The notes below the pieces were generated by a model, which was not told the DNA's origin, did no database searches, and was given only the letters and a program-made list of their open reading frames with translations. 64,000 nt of DNA. Source: Vibrio aquaticus (GTDB taxonomy: Bacteria; Pseudomonadota; Gammaproteobacteria; Enterobacterales; Vibrionaceae). Below, piece after piece: positions 1 through 9,727 of the stretch. The translations under genes were made by a program, and so were the position numbers. The stretch covers positions 186,001 through 250,000 of the forward strand of contig NZ_RXZH01000006.1 of the NCBI RefSeq assembly GCF_003970385.1. The letters are read 5' to 3'. The number at the start of each line of letters is the position of its first letter. The first letter of the stretch is position 1.

Positions 1-1163
1 GTCCCGTTTGTGCCTGACGTTGGCATCAACTCAATAAGCTTGAGTTGCTGATCGTGCTTCCAGATGTAGCGCAGTACAGCTGCCATGTTCTGGCTGGTGA
101 AGCGGTTGTTGCGCGATAACCCTGAACCATCGGCTAGTGGTGTATGTTCTAGGTCGATACCCGTGTGTGAAAACAAGATCTGTTTGATCGCCATGGTCCC
201 ATTGCCAAAGCTACCCGGTTGAATAAAGAAATGAGCACCTAATGTTTTGGTTAGGTTATCTGCTATTAGGTTGTCAGACTTTTTCAGCATAGTCTCAAGC
301 AGTGCAGGTAGCTTTTCTGAGCGGTGTATGGCCAGTGTCTTTCCTGATTGAGTTGGCGCACCCACTTTAATTTGACCAGCTAGTGATATGTCGAGTTTTG
401 ATAGCAGTGAATTCAACACTCTTTGAGTATAAAGAGAGGGATCTTGTACGGCGAATTTGAGTGGTAGCGGCTTACTTCTATTTTGTAAGCAGCCTTGCAG
501 TTGGTAGTGATTATCAGGGGAAGAGAGTAATTCTAAATCGCACTGGCTGCTCTCTTGCTCTCGCTTAGAGACAGATTTCGCTTGTGTGGTTACATAGATG
601 GGTTGATGCTCCGGAACGTGGACGCGTGTTTTTCCATTCTCTTGTGTATAAATCGAAGCTTGTACGCAGTTATCATCCAGTGTGATGGCGCTTGCTGGTG
701 CGCTATAACAGACTCCTAAAATATCCCATGGCCAACCCACCGCGCGATCGTAACCAGTGAAAGCGGTGTTATCGAGCCAAATATTCCCTTCTATTTTTTG
801 TATACCCTTTTGACGCATTGCACTAAGCAGCTGCTGTAGATCTTTATTGGTCAACGTTGGGTCGCCGCTAAAGCGAATAACAATATCCTTCCCAACTTGC
901 TCAATGGAGGTTTGATATGAAAAGTCATCGCCTAGTTCGAGCTTTGCTGCCAGTGCGGTGACTAATTTTAGGGTACTTGCTGGGGGGAATAGCTGGTTTT
1001 GATTATCTGTCGTGGCGTAGTTCGTATCGGCATCGAGTGATTGGACTTTTATCGCCACTCGGCTTCCTTGTGGTAACTGATTCAATGGCGCATAAGCTAA
1101 GACAGAAGAGCTAAACAACAGTGACAAGATAGAGGTAAGAGATAAGGAGCTAAGCAGTCGCAT
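1..1163 (-). CDS. dacB: DacB (PBP4), D-alanyl-D-alanine carboxypeptidase/endopeptidase, 3' end cut by window
   Basis: Periplasmic class C low-molecular-weight penicillin-binding protein that trims and cleaves peptidoglycan cross-links. The reading frame begins at ATG 1163 with a signal peptide (MRLLSSLSLTSILSLLFSSS, then VLA) and runs open to the window edge, giving 387 codons of a protein usually about 475 residues long. The SxxK motif is seen as STLK near residue 44 (context PPASTLKLV) and the SDN motif as KKSDNLIADN near residue 310. The KTG motif must lie beyond base 1. It is transcribed leftwards after ompU but separated from it by a strong terminator. The truncation is only due to the window edge. 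Confidence 0.93.
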   Translation of the reverse strand, partial: MRLLSSLSLTSILSLLFSSSVLAYAPLNQLPQGSRVAIKVQSLDADTNYATTDNQNQLFPPASTLKLVTALAAKLELGDDFSYQTSIEQVGKDIVIRFSGDPTLTNKDLQQLLSAMRQKGIQKIEGNIWLDNTAFTGYDRAVGWPWDILGVCYSAPASAITLDDNCVQASIYTQENGKTRVHVPEHQPIYVTTQAKSVSKREQESSQCDLELLSSPDNHYQLQGCLQNRSKPLPLKFAVQDPSLYTQRVLNSLLSKLDISLAGQIKVGAPTQSGKTLAIHRSEKLPALLETMLKKSDNLIADNLTKTLGAHFFIQPGSFGNGTMAIKQILFSHTGIDLEHTPLADGSGLSRNNRFTSQNMAAVLRYIWKHDQQLKLIELMPTSGTNG

Positions 1164-1206
1164 GATAGAAGTCGTGGTCGATGAGAGAAATTTCAGTATA
1201 GCGAGT

Positions 1207-1238
1207 AAAAAAAACGCCCGCTAGAGAGCGGGCGTCTT
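1207..1238 (-). terminator. Rho-independent terminator of ompU
   Basis: On the minus strand a perfect GC-rich hairpin (ACGCCCGCT / AGCGGGCGT) is followed by eight T. It lies 25 bases downstream of the ompU stop codon. Confidence 0.92.
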
Positions 1239-1262
1239 AGATTCATGACATTAAGCCATAAA

Positions 1263-2306
1263 TTAGAAGTCGTAACGTAGACCTAGAGCTAGTTCGTCTT
1301 CAGCATCTGCTTTAGAGATGTATGACTTGCTGTCATCTAGCAGGTTGAAGTTGTAAGAAACGTAGCCGCGGAAGTTAGGCTTGAAGTAGTATGTTGCATC
1401 AACAGCGATGTTGTCTTTAGCATCTTCTTTAGTGCCTGAAGTCTTCTCTTCTAGGTAGTTGTATGTAGTTGTGAATACAGTCTGACCCATTGTGTAAGCA
1501 GCAGCGAATTCGTAACCAGTGTTATCTGTCTTAGTGCTGTTAACTTTGTCTTGACCGTCAACGAATGTACCAGCGAAGTATAGGTCGTTGATTGAGTAAG
1601 ATGCTGCAAGCATGTATTGGTCAGAAGACGCATTGTTACCAGTGTTTTGGTCTGCGTAACCAGCACCTAGTTTAACGCCTGTTTCACCTAGAGCGTAGAT
1701 AGCAGATAGAGAGTAACCGTCTGTCTTGTTATCAGAGTAGAAGTCACCGTTTGTGTCTGCGTTGCCGTTCTCATCTACATTGATACGGTCAGCAAAACGG
1801 TAGCTTGCTTTAACACCTAGGTCAGCAAATTGACCTTTGTAAGTAAGCATGTTGTCTGTACGGTCTGCAACTGCAATTTTGTACGCAGCAGAGTTACCGT
1901 GGTAAGCCATGATATCGGTAAAGTCAGTGATAACGCCTAAAGCACCTTCGTTTTTACCGTAAGTCACTTCACCGAAGTCACCGCCGATACCAGCGTAGGC
2001 ATAACGGTTATCAATAGTATCAGTACCGCTGTCTTTTTTAGAGCCGTTAGCGTTGTAGTCTGAAGTAGTAAACTCACCTTCGTAGAAACCAACACCGTAA
2101 AGGCCATCAGTGATCTGTGCTTTACCTAGGAAGTTAAGACGGATACGAGAGTTGTCTTGAGCTTTACCATCTTGTACAGATAGACGCGCTTCAGCACGGC
2201 CGCCCATTTCGATAGAGTTACCGTCTTGGTTGTAGATTTCTGCCGCGTTTGCGCCAGTTGCCACTGCTGCAGCTGAAACTGCTAAAGCAATCAGAGTTTT
2301 GTTCAT
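1263..2306 (-). CDS. ompU: OmpU-type outer-membrane general porin
   Basis: Trimeric 16-strand porin of the outer membrane, 347 aa with a 21-residue signal peptide ending ANA-AE. The N-terminus (MNKTLIALAVSAAAVATGA) and the block GGRAEARLS...DGKAQDNSRIRLNFLGKA match V. cholerae OmpU as I remember it. The C-terminus LGLRYDF ends in the aromatic residue required for Bam recognition. In V. cholerae, OmpU is activated by ToxR and contributes to bile and antimicrobial-peptide resistance. It is monocistronic, with its own terminator and a long AT-rich upstream region. Codon use is strongly biased, as expected for a very abundant protein. Confidence 0.93.
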   Translation of the reverse strand: MNKTLIALAVSAAAVATGANAAEIYNQDGNSIEMGGRAEARLSVQDGKAQDNSRIRLNFLGKAQITDGLYGVGFYEGEFTTSDYNANGSKKDSGTDTIDNRYAYAGIGGDFGEVTYGKNEGALGVITDFTDIMAYHGNSAAYKIAVADRTDNMLTYKGQFADLGVKASYRFADRINVDENGNADTNGDFYSDNKTDGYSLSAIYALGETGVKLGAGYADQNTGNNASSDQYMLAASYSINDLYFAGTFVDGQDKVNSTKTDNTGYEFAAAYTMGQTVFTTTYNYLEEKTSGTKEDAKDNIAVDATYYFKPNFRGYVSYNFNLLDDSKSYISKADAEDELALGLRYDF

Positions 2307-2774
2307 CTTATTAGTCCTAATTTACTGTCCATAAATAGTTATTTTGCGAGCCATGCCCCACTGATGGTTCATACTCTACTTATTGTTCCAGTGAATCAAT
2401 GTTCATATGTGAGACATTAGTCATAAATATGAAATAAACAGATTCACTGTCCGAACAACTGGTGAGCAATGTTGTACCGCTAAAGTTCCTTAAAGAGGTA
2501 GTAAAACGATATAAAAGCTCGTTATGAACAGTGTTTTATTTTGGGTAAAAAATTATCAAGTATATGACTTTGTTTGATTTTTTGTTCTTGTTGAACGAAA
2601 TGTAAATAAGAATGGATTTATTTTTTTTTATTCATCTAAGTGATTAATAAACTTAATTTTTGCTAAGTATAATCTTGGCCAATTTCTATACAGGGGTGTT
2701 TTTCACCCCCTGATGGATTTAAGGTGATTTAGTTGCTAAGTTTGTTTACACTAGAAGAAATCGTTAGTTAACTC
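2307..2774. promoter_or_regulatory. Divergent AT-rich regulatory region between ompU and greA
   Basis: This gap of about 470 bp must hold the promoters of ompU (leftwards) and greA (rightwards). Visible elements: a TATAAT at 2668-2673 in the greA direction without a good -35; a hairpin at 2691-2712 (CAGGGGTG / CACCCCCTG, one bulged base) without a T-run; and one ToxR-box-like pair CTAAA-N5-TTAAA at 2480-2494 (the consensus as I recall is TNAAA-N5-TNAAA, so one mismatch). No open reading frame with a ribosome-binding site is seen. ToxR control is inferred from the V. cholerae orthologue. Confidence 0.4.
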
Positions 2775-2810
2775 ACTACCTAATCCTGTGGATTGGGTAG
2801 TTTTGTTTTG
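2775..2810 (+). terminator. Intrinsic terminator inside the greA leader (GraL-like)
   Basis: A 12-bp stem, ACTACCTAATCC pairing with GGATTGGGTAGT (one G-T wobble), closes a 3-base loop and is followed by TTTGTTTTG. It ends 31 bases before the greA start codon, so it would stop transcripts before the gene. E. coli greA has a comparable leader terminator that yields the GraL small RNAs. Confidence 0.75.
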
Positions 2811-2841
2811 TCCAAAGAGAACTTTGGCAAAGAGGTACAGA

Positions 2842-3315
2842 ATGGAAAAAGTCCCAATGACACTGCGTGGCGAACAGCAGCTACGCGTAGAACTAGAGCG
2901 CCTACTAAAGCTTCGCCCTCAAATTTCAGAAGCGATTGCTGAAGCACGCGAACTGGGCGATCTTAAAGAGAATGCCGAGTACCACGCAGCACGTGAAGAG
3001 CAGGGTATCTGTGAAGCGCAAATTCGTGATATCGAATACAAGCTGTCTGTGGCACAAGTGATCGACGTGACGACAATGGATAACAACGGTAAAGTTATCT
3101 TTGGCTCAACGGTTACACTGATTGATGTGGATACTGAAGAAGAGAAAACCTACCAAATCGTGGGTGATGATGAAGCGGATATCAAAGCGGGTCGTATTTC
3201 AGTGAGCTCTCCAATTGCTCGTGGCCTGATCGGCAAAATGGAAGGTGACGAAGTCGTGATTTCTACGCCAGGTGGTGAGCGTGATTTCGAAATCGATAGC
3301 GTAGAATACATTTAA
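2842..3315 (+). CDS. greA: Transcript cleavage factor GreA
   Basis: Binds the secondary channel of RNA polymerase and stimulates cleavage of backtracked transcripts. 157 aa. The N-terminal coiled coil carries the acidic tip in [16 protein letters not shown] (D and E that position Mg2+), followed by the C-terminal FKBP-like domain starting around IFGSTVTL. An in-frame ATG at 2788 would add 18 residues, but it lies inside the leader hairpin; ATG 2842 has AGAGG six bases upstream and gives the family N-terminus [14 protein letters not shown]. Expression is probably attenuated by the leader terminator just upstream. Confidence 0.96.
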   Translation: MEKVPMTLRGEQQLRVELERLLKLRPQISEAIAEARELGDLKENAEYHAAREEQGICEAQIRDIEYKLSVAQVIDVTTMDNNGKVIFGSTVTLIDVDTEEEKTYQIVGDDEADIKAGRISVSSPIARGLIGKMEGDEVVISTPGGERDFEIDSVEYI

Positions 3316-3339
3316 GCTTAATCAATCAGCCTAAATATC

Positions 3340-3367
3340 AAAAAAGGTCGCAGATGCGACCTTTTTT
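3340..3367. terminator. Bidirectional terminator between greA and yhbY
   Basis: The hairpin AAGGTCGCA-GAT-(TG)CGACCTT is flanked by A-runs and T-runs on both sides, so it can serve greA on the plus strand and yhbY on the minus strand. Confidence 0.88.
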
Positions 3368-3386
3368 ATTACCGAGATTCGTAAGA

Positions 3387-3683
3387 TTACTTACGTGGTA
3401 TTTCGATTTTACGCTCTTCGCTTTGACGGAAAAGCACAAGTGTTTTACCAATAACTTGTACTTTTTCAGCTTTTGTTTCACGAACGATAGCGTCAATGAT
3501 TAGGTTTTTAGTATCGCGATCTTCAGATGCAACTTTAACCTTGATCAGCTCGTGGTGGTTTAGAGCGATTTCGATTTCCGCTAGAACAGCTTCAGTTAGT
3601 CCATTTGCGCCCATAAGCACAACAGGTTTTAGACTGTGCGCTAGGCCTTTTAGATGCTGCTTTTGTTTAGTGCTTAGGTTCAT
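3387..3683 (-). CDS. yhbY: YhbY, ribosome-associated CRM-domain RNA-binding protein
   Basis: Small pre-50S-associated protein of the CRS1/YhbY (CRM) family, 98 aa. The start MNLSTKQKQHLKGLAHSLKP at 3683 is the family N-terminus; the frame is open 18 codons further upstream but those residues are not conserved. The GxxG-like loop typical of the domain is LMGANGLTEAV. It is divergent from rlmE, which also acts on the large subunit, an arrangement also seen in E. coli. The ribosome-binding site is weak. Confidence 0.93.
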   Translation of the reverse strand: MNLSTKQKQHLKGLAHSLKPVVLMGANGLTEAVLAEIEIALNHHELIKVKVASEDRDTKNLIIDAIVRETKAEKVQVIGKTLVLFRQSEERKIEIPRK

Positions 3684-3796
3684 TACGCGGCCAATTTTCT
3701 TTACTATAAGGGTTGAAAAATACCATTTTAACGCCATCTAACCTTGAAGACTATAATTTATTGGGTTAGTTGCTCCCTCTATCTATTAGGAAACCA

Positions 3797-4426
3797 ATGA
3801 GTAAACAGAAACACTCGGCCAGTTCTGGTCGCTGGTTAAAAGAGCATTTTGATGATAAGTACGCGAACGAAGCTCGTAAAAAAGGTTATCGTTCAAGAGC
3901 TTATTTTAAAATTGAAGAGATCCAGACTAAAGATAAACTGCTAAAACCAGGTATGACGGTTGTCGATTTGGGTGCAGCTCCAGGTGGCTGGTCTCAATAT
4001 GCTGCTAAGCTAATAGGTGAAGAAGGGCAAATCATTGCGTGTGACCTACTACCAATGGACCCGATTGCTGGCGTAAGCTTCTTACAAGGTGATTTTCGCG
4101 AAGAAGCGGTGCTAGATGCTCTACTAGAGCGCATTCAACCTTCAATGGTCGATGTGGTTATGTCTGACATGGCACCTAATATCGCGGGCAATAACTCAGT
4201 AGATCAGCCTCGCGCTATGTATTTAGTTGAATTGGCTTTAGATATGTGTCGACAAGTTCTAGCCCCTAATGGTAGCTTTGTTGTAAAGGTTTTCCAGGGG
4301 GAAGGCTTCGATCAGTTTGTGAAAGAAGTCCGCGACATGTTTAAAGTCGTAAAAATTAGAAAACCTGACTCATCACGAGCCCGCTCGAGAGAAGTCTTCG
4401 TTGTAGCCACTGGTTACAAAGGTTAA
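3797..4426 (+). CDS. rlmE: RlmE (FtsJ/RrmJ), 23S rRNA Um2552 2'-O-methyltransferase
   Basis: SAM-dependent methylation of U2552 in the 23S rRNA A-loop, a late step of 50S assembly. 209 aa. The SAM-binding motif [11 protein letters not shown] is near residue 55, and the K-D-K-E catalytic residues are present (lysine in RAYFKIEE, aspartate in VMSDMAPN, lysine in FVVKVFQG). ATG 3797 is preferred over an upstream in-frame ATG at 3770 because it follows TAGG at 3787-3790 and gives the known N-terminus [13 protein letters not shown]. It precedes ftsH by 99 bp, as in enterobacteria where the two form a heat-shock operon. Confidence 0.96.
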   Translation: MSKQKHSASSGRWLKEHFDDKYANEARKKGYRSRAYFKIEEIQTKDKLLKPGMTVVDLGAAPGGWSQYAAKLIGEEGQIIACDLLPMDPIAGVSFLQGDFREEAVLDALLERIQPSMVDVVMSDMAPNIAGNNSVDQPRAMYLVELALDMCRQVLAPNGSFVVKVFQGEGFDQFVKEVRDMFKVVKIRKPDSSRARSREVFVVATGYKG

Positions 4427-4525
4427 CTATTTTGCCTTCTGGGAGGCAAGTTAACACTATAGCTACAGGTTATAAACTGTAGTACCCTACCTTTAATTAC
4501 AATTAGTTATCGAGAGGCTGACACC

Positions 4526-6499
4526 TTGAGTGACATGGCAAAAAATTTAATTCTGTGGCTTGTTATCGCTGTCGTATTGATGTCGGTATTCCAGAGCTTT
4601 GGCCCTGGGGAAAGTAATGGCAGAGCGGTGGATTACACCACGTTTGTACAGGAAGTTGGCCAAGGCCAGATTCAGGAAGCAACTTTTAAAGACGGTGAGA
4701 TCTCTTTCACTCGTCGTGGCGGCGGCTCGCGTTATGTTACTTACATGCCGGTCTACGACCAAAAGCTACTTGATGACCTAATTAACCAAAACGTAAAAGT
4801 ACAAGGTACGCCTCCTGAAGAGCAGAGCTTACTAGGTACAATCTTTATTTCTTGGTTCCCAATGATCTTACTGATTGGTGTGTGGATTTTCTTCATGCGT
4901 CAAATGCAAGGCGGCGGCGGTAAAGGCGCGATGTCTTTCGGTAAGAGCAAAGCTCGTATGATGAGCGAAGAGCAAATCAAGACTACTTTTGCAGACGTTG
5001 CCGGTTGTGACGAAGCAAAAGAAGACGTAAAAGAACTGGTAGATTACCTACGTGATCCGAGCCGCTTCCAGAAACTGGGCGGTAAGATTCCTACAGGTGT
5101 TCTAATGGTAGGTCCTCCTGGTACAGGTAAAACGCTTCTAGCGAAAGCCATTGCCGGTGAGGCGAAAGTGCCATTCTTTACTATTTCTGGTTCTGACTTC
5201 GTTGAAATGTTCGTTGGTGTTGGTGCATCTCGTGTACGTGACATGTTCGAGCAGGCAAAGAAAGCAGCACCTTGTATCATCTTTATCGATGAGATCGATG
5301 CCGTAGGTCGTCAGCGTGGCGCTGGTGTTGGTGGTGGTCACGATGAACGTGAACAAACACTAAACCAAATGCTTGTTGAGATGGATGGTTTCGAAGGTAA
5401 CGAAGGTATCATCGTTATCGCTGCGACTAACCGTCCAGACGTACTTGACCCAGCACTGCTTCGTCCTGGTCGTTTCGACCGCCAAGTTGTGGTTGGTCTA
5501 CCAGATGTGCGTGGCCGTGAGCAGATCCTAAAAGTACATATGCGTAAAGTCCCTCTTTCAGGTGACGTAGAGCCATCTCTAATCGCACGTGGTACTCCTG
5601 GCTTCTCTGGTGCTGACCTTGCTAACCTAGTGAACGAAGCAGCACTGTTTGCCGCTCGCGGTAATAAGCGCAATGTGTCTATGGTTGAGTTTGAACTGGC
5701 GAAAGACAAGATCATGATGGGTGCAGAGCGCCGTTCTATGGTGATGTCGGAAGAGACAAAAGAATCAACCGCGTACCACGAAGCGGGTCACGCGATTGTT
5801 GGTCGCCTTGTTCCTGAACATGACCCAGTGTACAAAGTGTCGATCATTCCTCGTGGCCGTGCACTCGGTGTGACTATGTACTTACCAGAGCAAGATCGCG
5901 TAAGTATGTCTCGTCAGCATCTAGAGTCTATGGTTTCAAGCCTATATGGTGGTCGTCTAGCTGAAGAACTCATCTACGGTGCAGACAAAGTATCAACAGG
6001 CGCTTCAAACGATATCGAACGTGCTACCGATATTGCTCGTAAGATGGTGACTCAGTGGGGCTTCTCTGAAAAGCTTGGTCCTCTTCTCTATGCAGAAGAA
6101 GAAGGTGAAGTCTTCCTAGGTCGCAGCGTGACTCAGACTAAACATATGTCTGATGACACCGCTAAGCTGATTGATACTGAAATTCGTCAAATCATCGACC
6201 GCAACTACGCTCGTGCTAAGAAGATCCTTGAAGAAAACATGGATATCATGCATGCAATGAAAGATGCATTGATGAAGTACGAGACCATTGATGCGGGTCA
6301 GATTGATGACCTAATGGATCGCAAAGAAGACATTCGCGAACCAGCAGGTTGGGGTGACAATGCGAACAAACCGGAAGCGAAGCCTGAAGAAAAGACAGAA
6401 GGCAAAGCGGAAGAGAAACCAGCAGAGCAACCTGTAGAAGATAAAGCGACAACTGAAGAACAATCAGTAGAAGCGCCTGAGAAAAAAGACTCAGAGTAA
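4526..6499 (+). CDS. ftsH: FtsH, ATP-dependent membrane-anchored zinc metalloprotease
   Basis: Hexameric inner-membrane AAA+ protease; E. coli substrates include sigma-32, LpxC and unassembled membrane proteins. 657 aa. Two transmembrane segments (residues about 5-25 and 108-126) flank a periplasmic loop. Walker A is GPPGTGKT, Walker [12 protein letters not shown], the second region of homology follows at [17 protein letters not shown], and the zinc site is HEAGH. The last 50 residues are low-complexity and rich in E, K and P. The start is TTG 4526 behind GAGAGG (4512-4517); ATG 4535 in the same frame gives the E. coli-type start MAKNLILWL and cannot be excluded. Confidence 0.97.
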   Translation: MSDMAKNLILWLVIAVVLMSVFQSFGPGESNGRAVDYTTFVQEVGQGQIQEATFKDGEISFTRRGGGSRYVTYMPVYDQKLLDDLINQNVKVQGTPPEEQSLLGTIFISWFPMILLIGVWIFFMRQMQGGGGKGAMSFGKSKARMMSEEQIKTTFADVAGCDEAKEDVKELVDYLRDPSRFQKLGGKIPTGVLMVGPPGTGKTLLAKAIAGEAKVPFFTISGSDFVEMFVGVGASRVRDMFEQAKKAAPCIIFIDEIDAVGRQRGAGVGGGHDEREQTLNQMLVEMDGFEGNEGIIVIAATNRPDVLDPALLRPGRFDRQVVVGLPDVRGREQILKVHMRKVPLSGDVEPSLIARGTPGFSGADLANLVNEAALFAARGNKRNVSMVEFELAKDKIMMGAERRSMVMSEETKESTAYHEAGHAIVGRLVPEHDPVYKVSIIPRGRALGVTMYLPEQDRVSMSRQHLESMVSSLYGGRLAEELIYGADKVSTGASNDIERATDIARKMVTQWGFSEKLGPLLYAEEEGEVFLGRSVTQTKHMSDDTAKLIDTEIRQIIDRNYARAKKILEENMDIMHAMKDALMKYETIDAGQIDDLMDRKEDIREPAGWGDNANKPEAKPEEKTEGKAEEKPAEQPVEDKATTEEQSVEAPEKKDSE

Positions 6500-6515
6500 T
6501 CGAAAACGATAAAAT

Positions 6516-6541
6516 AAACCCCGGGGAAACTCGGGGTTTTT
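6516..6541 (+). terminator. Terminator of ftsH
   Basis: Hairpin AAACCCCG / CGGGGTTT with loop GGGAAACT and a following T-run, 17 bases after the ftsH stop codon. It separates the rlmE-ftsH unit from folP. Confidence 0.88.
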
Positions 6542-6550
6542 GTATTTATT

Positions 6551-7381
6551 ATGATAATGACGGCAAACAGCAAAACCTTAGACTTATCGACACCTCAAGT
6601 CATGGGCATACTTAATGTCACACCAGATTCTTTCTCTGATGGTGGACAGTTCAGCTCTCTCGACAATGCCCTTCAGCAAGCGAAACGTATGATTGAAGCA
6701 GGTGTGACTATCATCGATGTTGGTGGTGAGTCTACACGACCGGGCGCCCCAGACGTCGCATTGGAAGAAGAGCTCAATCGTGTTATCCCTGTTATCAAAG
6801 CCATTCGTCAGCACTACGATGTCTGGATCTCTATCGACACCAGTAAAGCGGAAGTGATGCGACAAGCTGCGAGTGCTGGTGCTGATATCATTAACGATGT
6901 TCGAGCCTTGCAAGAACCGGGTGCGCTAGAAGTGGCGGCCGAAACCGGTCTGCCAGTGTGTTTGATGCACATGCAAGGCCAACCTAGGACGATGCAAGCG
7001 AACCCTCACTATGAAGATTTACTGAAAGAGGTGGGAGAGTTTCTTGAAGAACGCATTACCGCTTGTGAACAGGTTGGTATCCCTAGAGAGAAATTGATTC
7101 TCGATCCCGGCTTTGGCTTTGGCAAAACCATTGAGCATAATTATCACATGCTTGCTCATTTGGAGCAGTTCCATCAGTTTGGTTTGCCAATCCTCGCGGG
7201 GATGTCTCGCAAGTCTATGATCTTCAAATTATTAGAAAAAGCCCCTTCAGAGTGTGTGGCTGCTAGCGTGGGTTGCGCTACAATTGCTGCCATGAAAGGG
7301 GCTCAAATTATTCGTGTTCATGATTTTGAACAAACGCTTGATGCTGTAAAAATCGTCTCAATGGTTAACGCTAACCGTTGA
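6551..7381 (+). CDS. folP: Dihydropteroate synthase FolP
   Basis: Condenses hydroxymethyl-dihydropterin pyrophosphate with p-aminobenzoate in folate synthesis; the target of sulfonamides. 276 aa, normal length. Signature motifs: [26 protein letters not shown], and the C-terminal AGMSRKSMI and IIRVHDF. The ribosome-binding site is poor because the gene begins directly after the ftsH terminator; ATG 6551 and ATG 6557 are both possible. It is followed 25 bp later by glmM, the order known from E. coli (ftsH-folP-glmM). Confidence 0.96.
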   Translation: MIMTANSKTLDLSTPQVMGILNVTPDSFSDGGQFSSLDNALQQAKRMIEAGVTIIDVGGESTRPGAPDVALEEELNRVIPVIKAIRQHYDVWISIDTSKAEVMRQAASAGADIINDVRALQEPGALEVAAETGLPVCLMHMQGQPRTMQANPHYEDLLKEVGEFLEERITACEQVGIPREKLILDPGFGFGKTIEHNYHMLAHLEQFHQFGLPILAGMSRKSMIFKLLEKAPSECVAASVGCATIAAMKGAQIIRVHDFEQTLDAVKIVSMVNANR

Positions 7382-7406
7382 GGGTGAAAAAGAAAAAGGA
7401 ATCATC

Positions 7407-8747
7407 ATGTCTAATCAAAGACGTTATTTCGGAACCGATGGTGTTCGTGGCAAAGTGGGTCAGTACCCAATTACTCCTGATTTTATTTTGAAGCTGGGCT
7501 GGGCTGCAGGGCGGGTTTTAGCCAAGCAAGGCACGAAGAAAGTGATCATTGGTAAAGATACACGTATCTCTGGCTACATGCTTGAATCAGCGCTGGAAGC
7601 CGGCCTTGCTGCAGCGGGTCTAAAAGCAACCTTCACTGGGCCTATGCCAACTCCTGCTGTCGCTTACCTGACACAAACGTTCCGCGCCGAAGCGGGTATT
7701 GTGATTTCGGCTTCTCATAACCCTTATTACGACAATGGCATCAAATTCTTTTCATCTGAAGGGACAAAGCTGCCTGATGATATTGAGCTTGCGATTGAAG
7801 CTGAACTGGACAAAGACATTGAATGTGTTGAATCAGCGATGCTGGGTAAAGCGACTCGCTTGAATGATGCGGCTGGTCGTTACATTGAATTTTGTAAAAG
7901 CACCTTCCCACACGACTTAAGCCTTGCAGGCAAAAAGATCGTTGTCGACTGTGCTCACGGTGCGACTTACCACATTGCTCCAGCGGTATTTAGCGAGCTT
8001 GGCGCTGACGTTATCGCGATGGGTGTTGAACCAAATGGTACGAACATCAACCATGAAGTTGGCGCTACGGATGTTCGCGCACTGCAAAAACGCGTGGTTG
8101 AAGAAGGGGCAGTACTTGGTTTAGCGTTTGATGGTGATGGTGACCGCATCATTATGGTTGATCACCTTGGTAACAAGATTGATGGTGACCAAATTGCTTA
8201 TATCATTGCCCGTGATGCACTGCGCCGCGGTGAATTAAAAGGCGGTGTCGTGGGTACACTCATGACTAACCTTGGTATGGAAAATGGTCTTAAGCAGCTC
8301 GGTATTCCATTTGTTCGTGCTGCCGTCGGTGACCGTTATGTGATGGAACAGCTTTTAGCGAAAGGCTGGAAGATTGGTGCTGAAAACTCAGGTCACGTTA
8401 TTTTGCTAGATAAGGTGACGACGGGTGATGCGATTGTGGCTGCACTGCAAGTACTGGCATCGGTGGTTGGTAGCGAAATGTCACTGCACGATCTGTCACA
8501 AGGTATGACGTTATACCCACAAGTTCTTGAGAACGTTCGATTTGAAGGGGATTCAAACCCACTTGAAGCGGATGCGGTGAAAGTCGCAACACAAGAAGTG
8601 GAAGCTGAATTAGGTGATAAAGGCCGAGTGCTGCTGCGTAAGTCGGGTACAGAACCTTTGATTCGCGTGATGGTAGAAGGTGAAGACGCAGAGCTTGTGC
8701 AATCATCGGCGTTAAAAATTGCTGATGCGGTAAAAGCGAGCTTTTAA
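7407..8747 (+). CDS. glmM: Phosphoglucosamine mutase GlmM
   Basis: Interconverts glucosamine-6-phosphate and glucosamine-1-phosphate for UDP-GlcNAc synthesis. 446 aa. The phosphoserine loop is [15 protein letters not shown], the Mg2+ loop is DGDGDR, the sugar-binding loop GAENSGH and the phosphate-binding loop [21 protein letters not shown] precedes the start at good spacing. It is followed by a terminator rather than by secG, which commonly follows glmM in related bacteria. Confidence 0.97.
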   Translation: MSNQRRYFGTDGVRGKVGQYPITPDFILKLGWAAGRVLAKQGTKKVIIGKDTRISGYMLESALEAGLAAAGLKATFTGPMPTPAVAYLTQTFRAEAGIVISASHNPYYDNGIKFFSSEGTKLPDDIELAIEAELDKDIECVESAMLGKATRLNDAAGRYIEFCKSTFPHDLSLAGKKIVVDCAHGATYHIAPAVFSELGADVIAMGVEPNGTNINHEVGATDVRALQKRVVEEGAVLGLAFDGDGDRIIMVDHLGNKIDGDQIAYIIARDALRRGELKGGVVGTLMTNLGMENGLKQLGIPFVRAAVGDRYVMEQLLAKGWKIGAENSGHVILLDKVTTGDAIVAALQVLASVVGSEMSLHDLSQGMTLYPQVLENVRFEGDSNPLEADAVKVATQEVEAELGDKGRVLLRKSGTEPLIRVMVEGEDAELVQSSALKIADAVKASF

Positions 8748-8776
8748 GCTTCGTTAACCTCATTACTGTATATGAG

Positions 8777-8804
8777 AAGAGCCACTGTTTGAGTGGCTCT
8801 TTTT
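8777..8804 (+). terminator. Terminator of glmM
   Basis: Hairpin AAGAGCCACT / AGTGGCTCTT with loop GTTTG and a T-run, 29 bases after the glmM stop codon. Confidence 0.9.
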
Positions 8805-8826
8805 CGTATATTGGAGCGGAAGGCGC

Positions 8827-9270
8827 TTATTCTTCGCTAGTACGTTTTTTGCCCCACACCTCAATCTTGGCTTTTTTACTCAGACCAACAGCACTCAGTG
8901 TATTGCTGCCCCAGCTGTCATAAGTCATATCTAACTTCTTAAATTTTGCGTTCTCGTCACCGGGTAGTGTCCATGCTCGAGTCGACATACCTTTTGTTAG
9001 TGTTCCCATTGATTTGAGGTCTTTCGTTGAGCCATCAGACATCGTCACAACCAATTCTTTGAGGTTCACCGTTCCTTGAACAACTTTGATTTTTAGTTTG
9101 CTGAAGTTACGTTCGCTGACATAAGCAAGAGGCTCAACCGTATCGGTTTCTGATTTGTAATTAACCACTTTATCGCTGACCAGAACCCAACCCTCAGCCT
9201 CTTTGGCGTAACCTTGTGTTGCGGTAAATAGAACGAGAGATGACAGTAAAATAGTGATGAAATGTTTCAT
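8827..9270 (-). CDS. Small secreted protein of unknown function (DUF2541-like)
   Basis: 147 aa with a clear signal peptide (MKHFITILLSSLVLFTATQ, cleavage after GYA). The mature part is predicted all-beta and looks like the DUF2541 family (E. coli YaaI type), judged by the pattern LKIKVVQGTVNLKELVVTMSDG and the repeated K-L-D/V strands; this family call is from memory and only moderately sure. It has no cysteines and no lipobox, so it is probably soluble in the periplasm. It is monocistronic, divergent from holD by 55 bp. Its role is unknown. Confidence 0.75.
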   Translation of the reverse strand: MKHFITILLSSLVLFTATQGYAKEAEGWVLVSDKVVNYKSETDTVEPLAYVSERNFSKLKIKVVQGTVNLKELVVTMSDGSTKDLKSMGTLTKGMSTRAWTLPGDENAKFKKLDMTYDSWGSNTLSAVGLSKKAKIEVWGKKRTSEE

Positions 9271-9325
9271 AGTGCCTCTGACTTTTGTGTTAGGATTGCC
9301 TCGTTTACACCAGTGACGACTCCTT

Positions 9326-9727
9326 ATGCCACAACACGAGTTACAGTATTTACAAGAAATGGGGATTCAGTGTTATGAACTGAGTCACCCAGAAAGATTG
9401 CAAGGCTACCAAGCGCCAAAGTTCAGTTTGCAAGCGTCATGTAAACTCTTGTTGGTGTCTCCTGAATATCCGAAAAATCGTACAGCAGAATTGCTTGAAC
9501 GCGTACTAAAGAGTATGCAGCTCTCCTTGTCGGATACTTATCACCTTCACCCCGATCAAATCGCTCAACTAACCCCTACTAATTTAGAGTGGGTATGGTT
9601 TGCTGGCTGTGAAGGAGTGGATGGAGTCGCGAGTAAAGTTCTCACTTCCCCATTGCTCTCGGGTATTGATGGCAACAACGAACAACGCCGCGCTCTTTGG
9701 CAACAAATATGCTCTTACCAATCATGA
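9326..9727 (+). CDS. holD: DNA polymerase III psi subunit HolD
   Basis: Psi links the clamp loader to chi and SSB. 133 aa, similar to the E. coli length of 137. The conserved features are the N-terminal QYLQEMGIQCYELSHPERLQG (chi-binding segment) and the C-terminal RRALWQQICSY. It overlaps rimI by four bases (ATGA at 9724-9727), the same gene pair as in E. coli. The family is poorly conserved, so context adds much of the certainty. Confidence 0.9.
   Translation: MPQHELQYLQEMGIQCYELSHPERLQGYQAPKFSLQASCKLLLVSPEYPKNRTAELLERVLKSMQLSLSDTYHLHPDQIAQLTPTNLEWVWFAGCEGVDGVASKVLTSPLLSGIDGNNEQRRALWQQICSYQS

Noticed and set aside
2691..2712. Hairpin CAGGGGTG...CACCCCCTG as a terminator
   Set aside because: No T-run follows and one base is bulged. 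It may be a leader structure or the foot of a promoter-region operator, but evidence is lacking.
5044..5715. Several 70-125-codon minus-strand ORFs
   Set aside because: They are shadows of the strongly biased ftsH gene; codon bias on one strand removes stops on the other.
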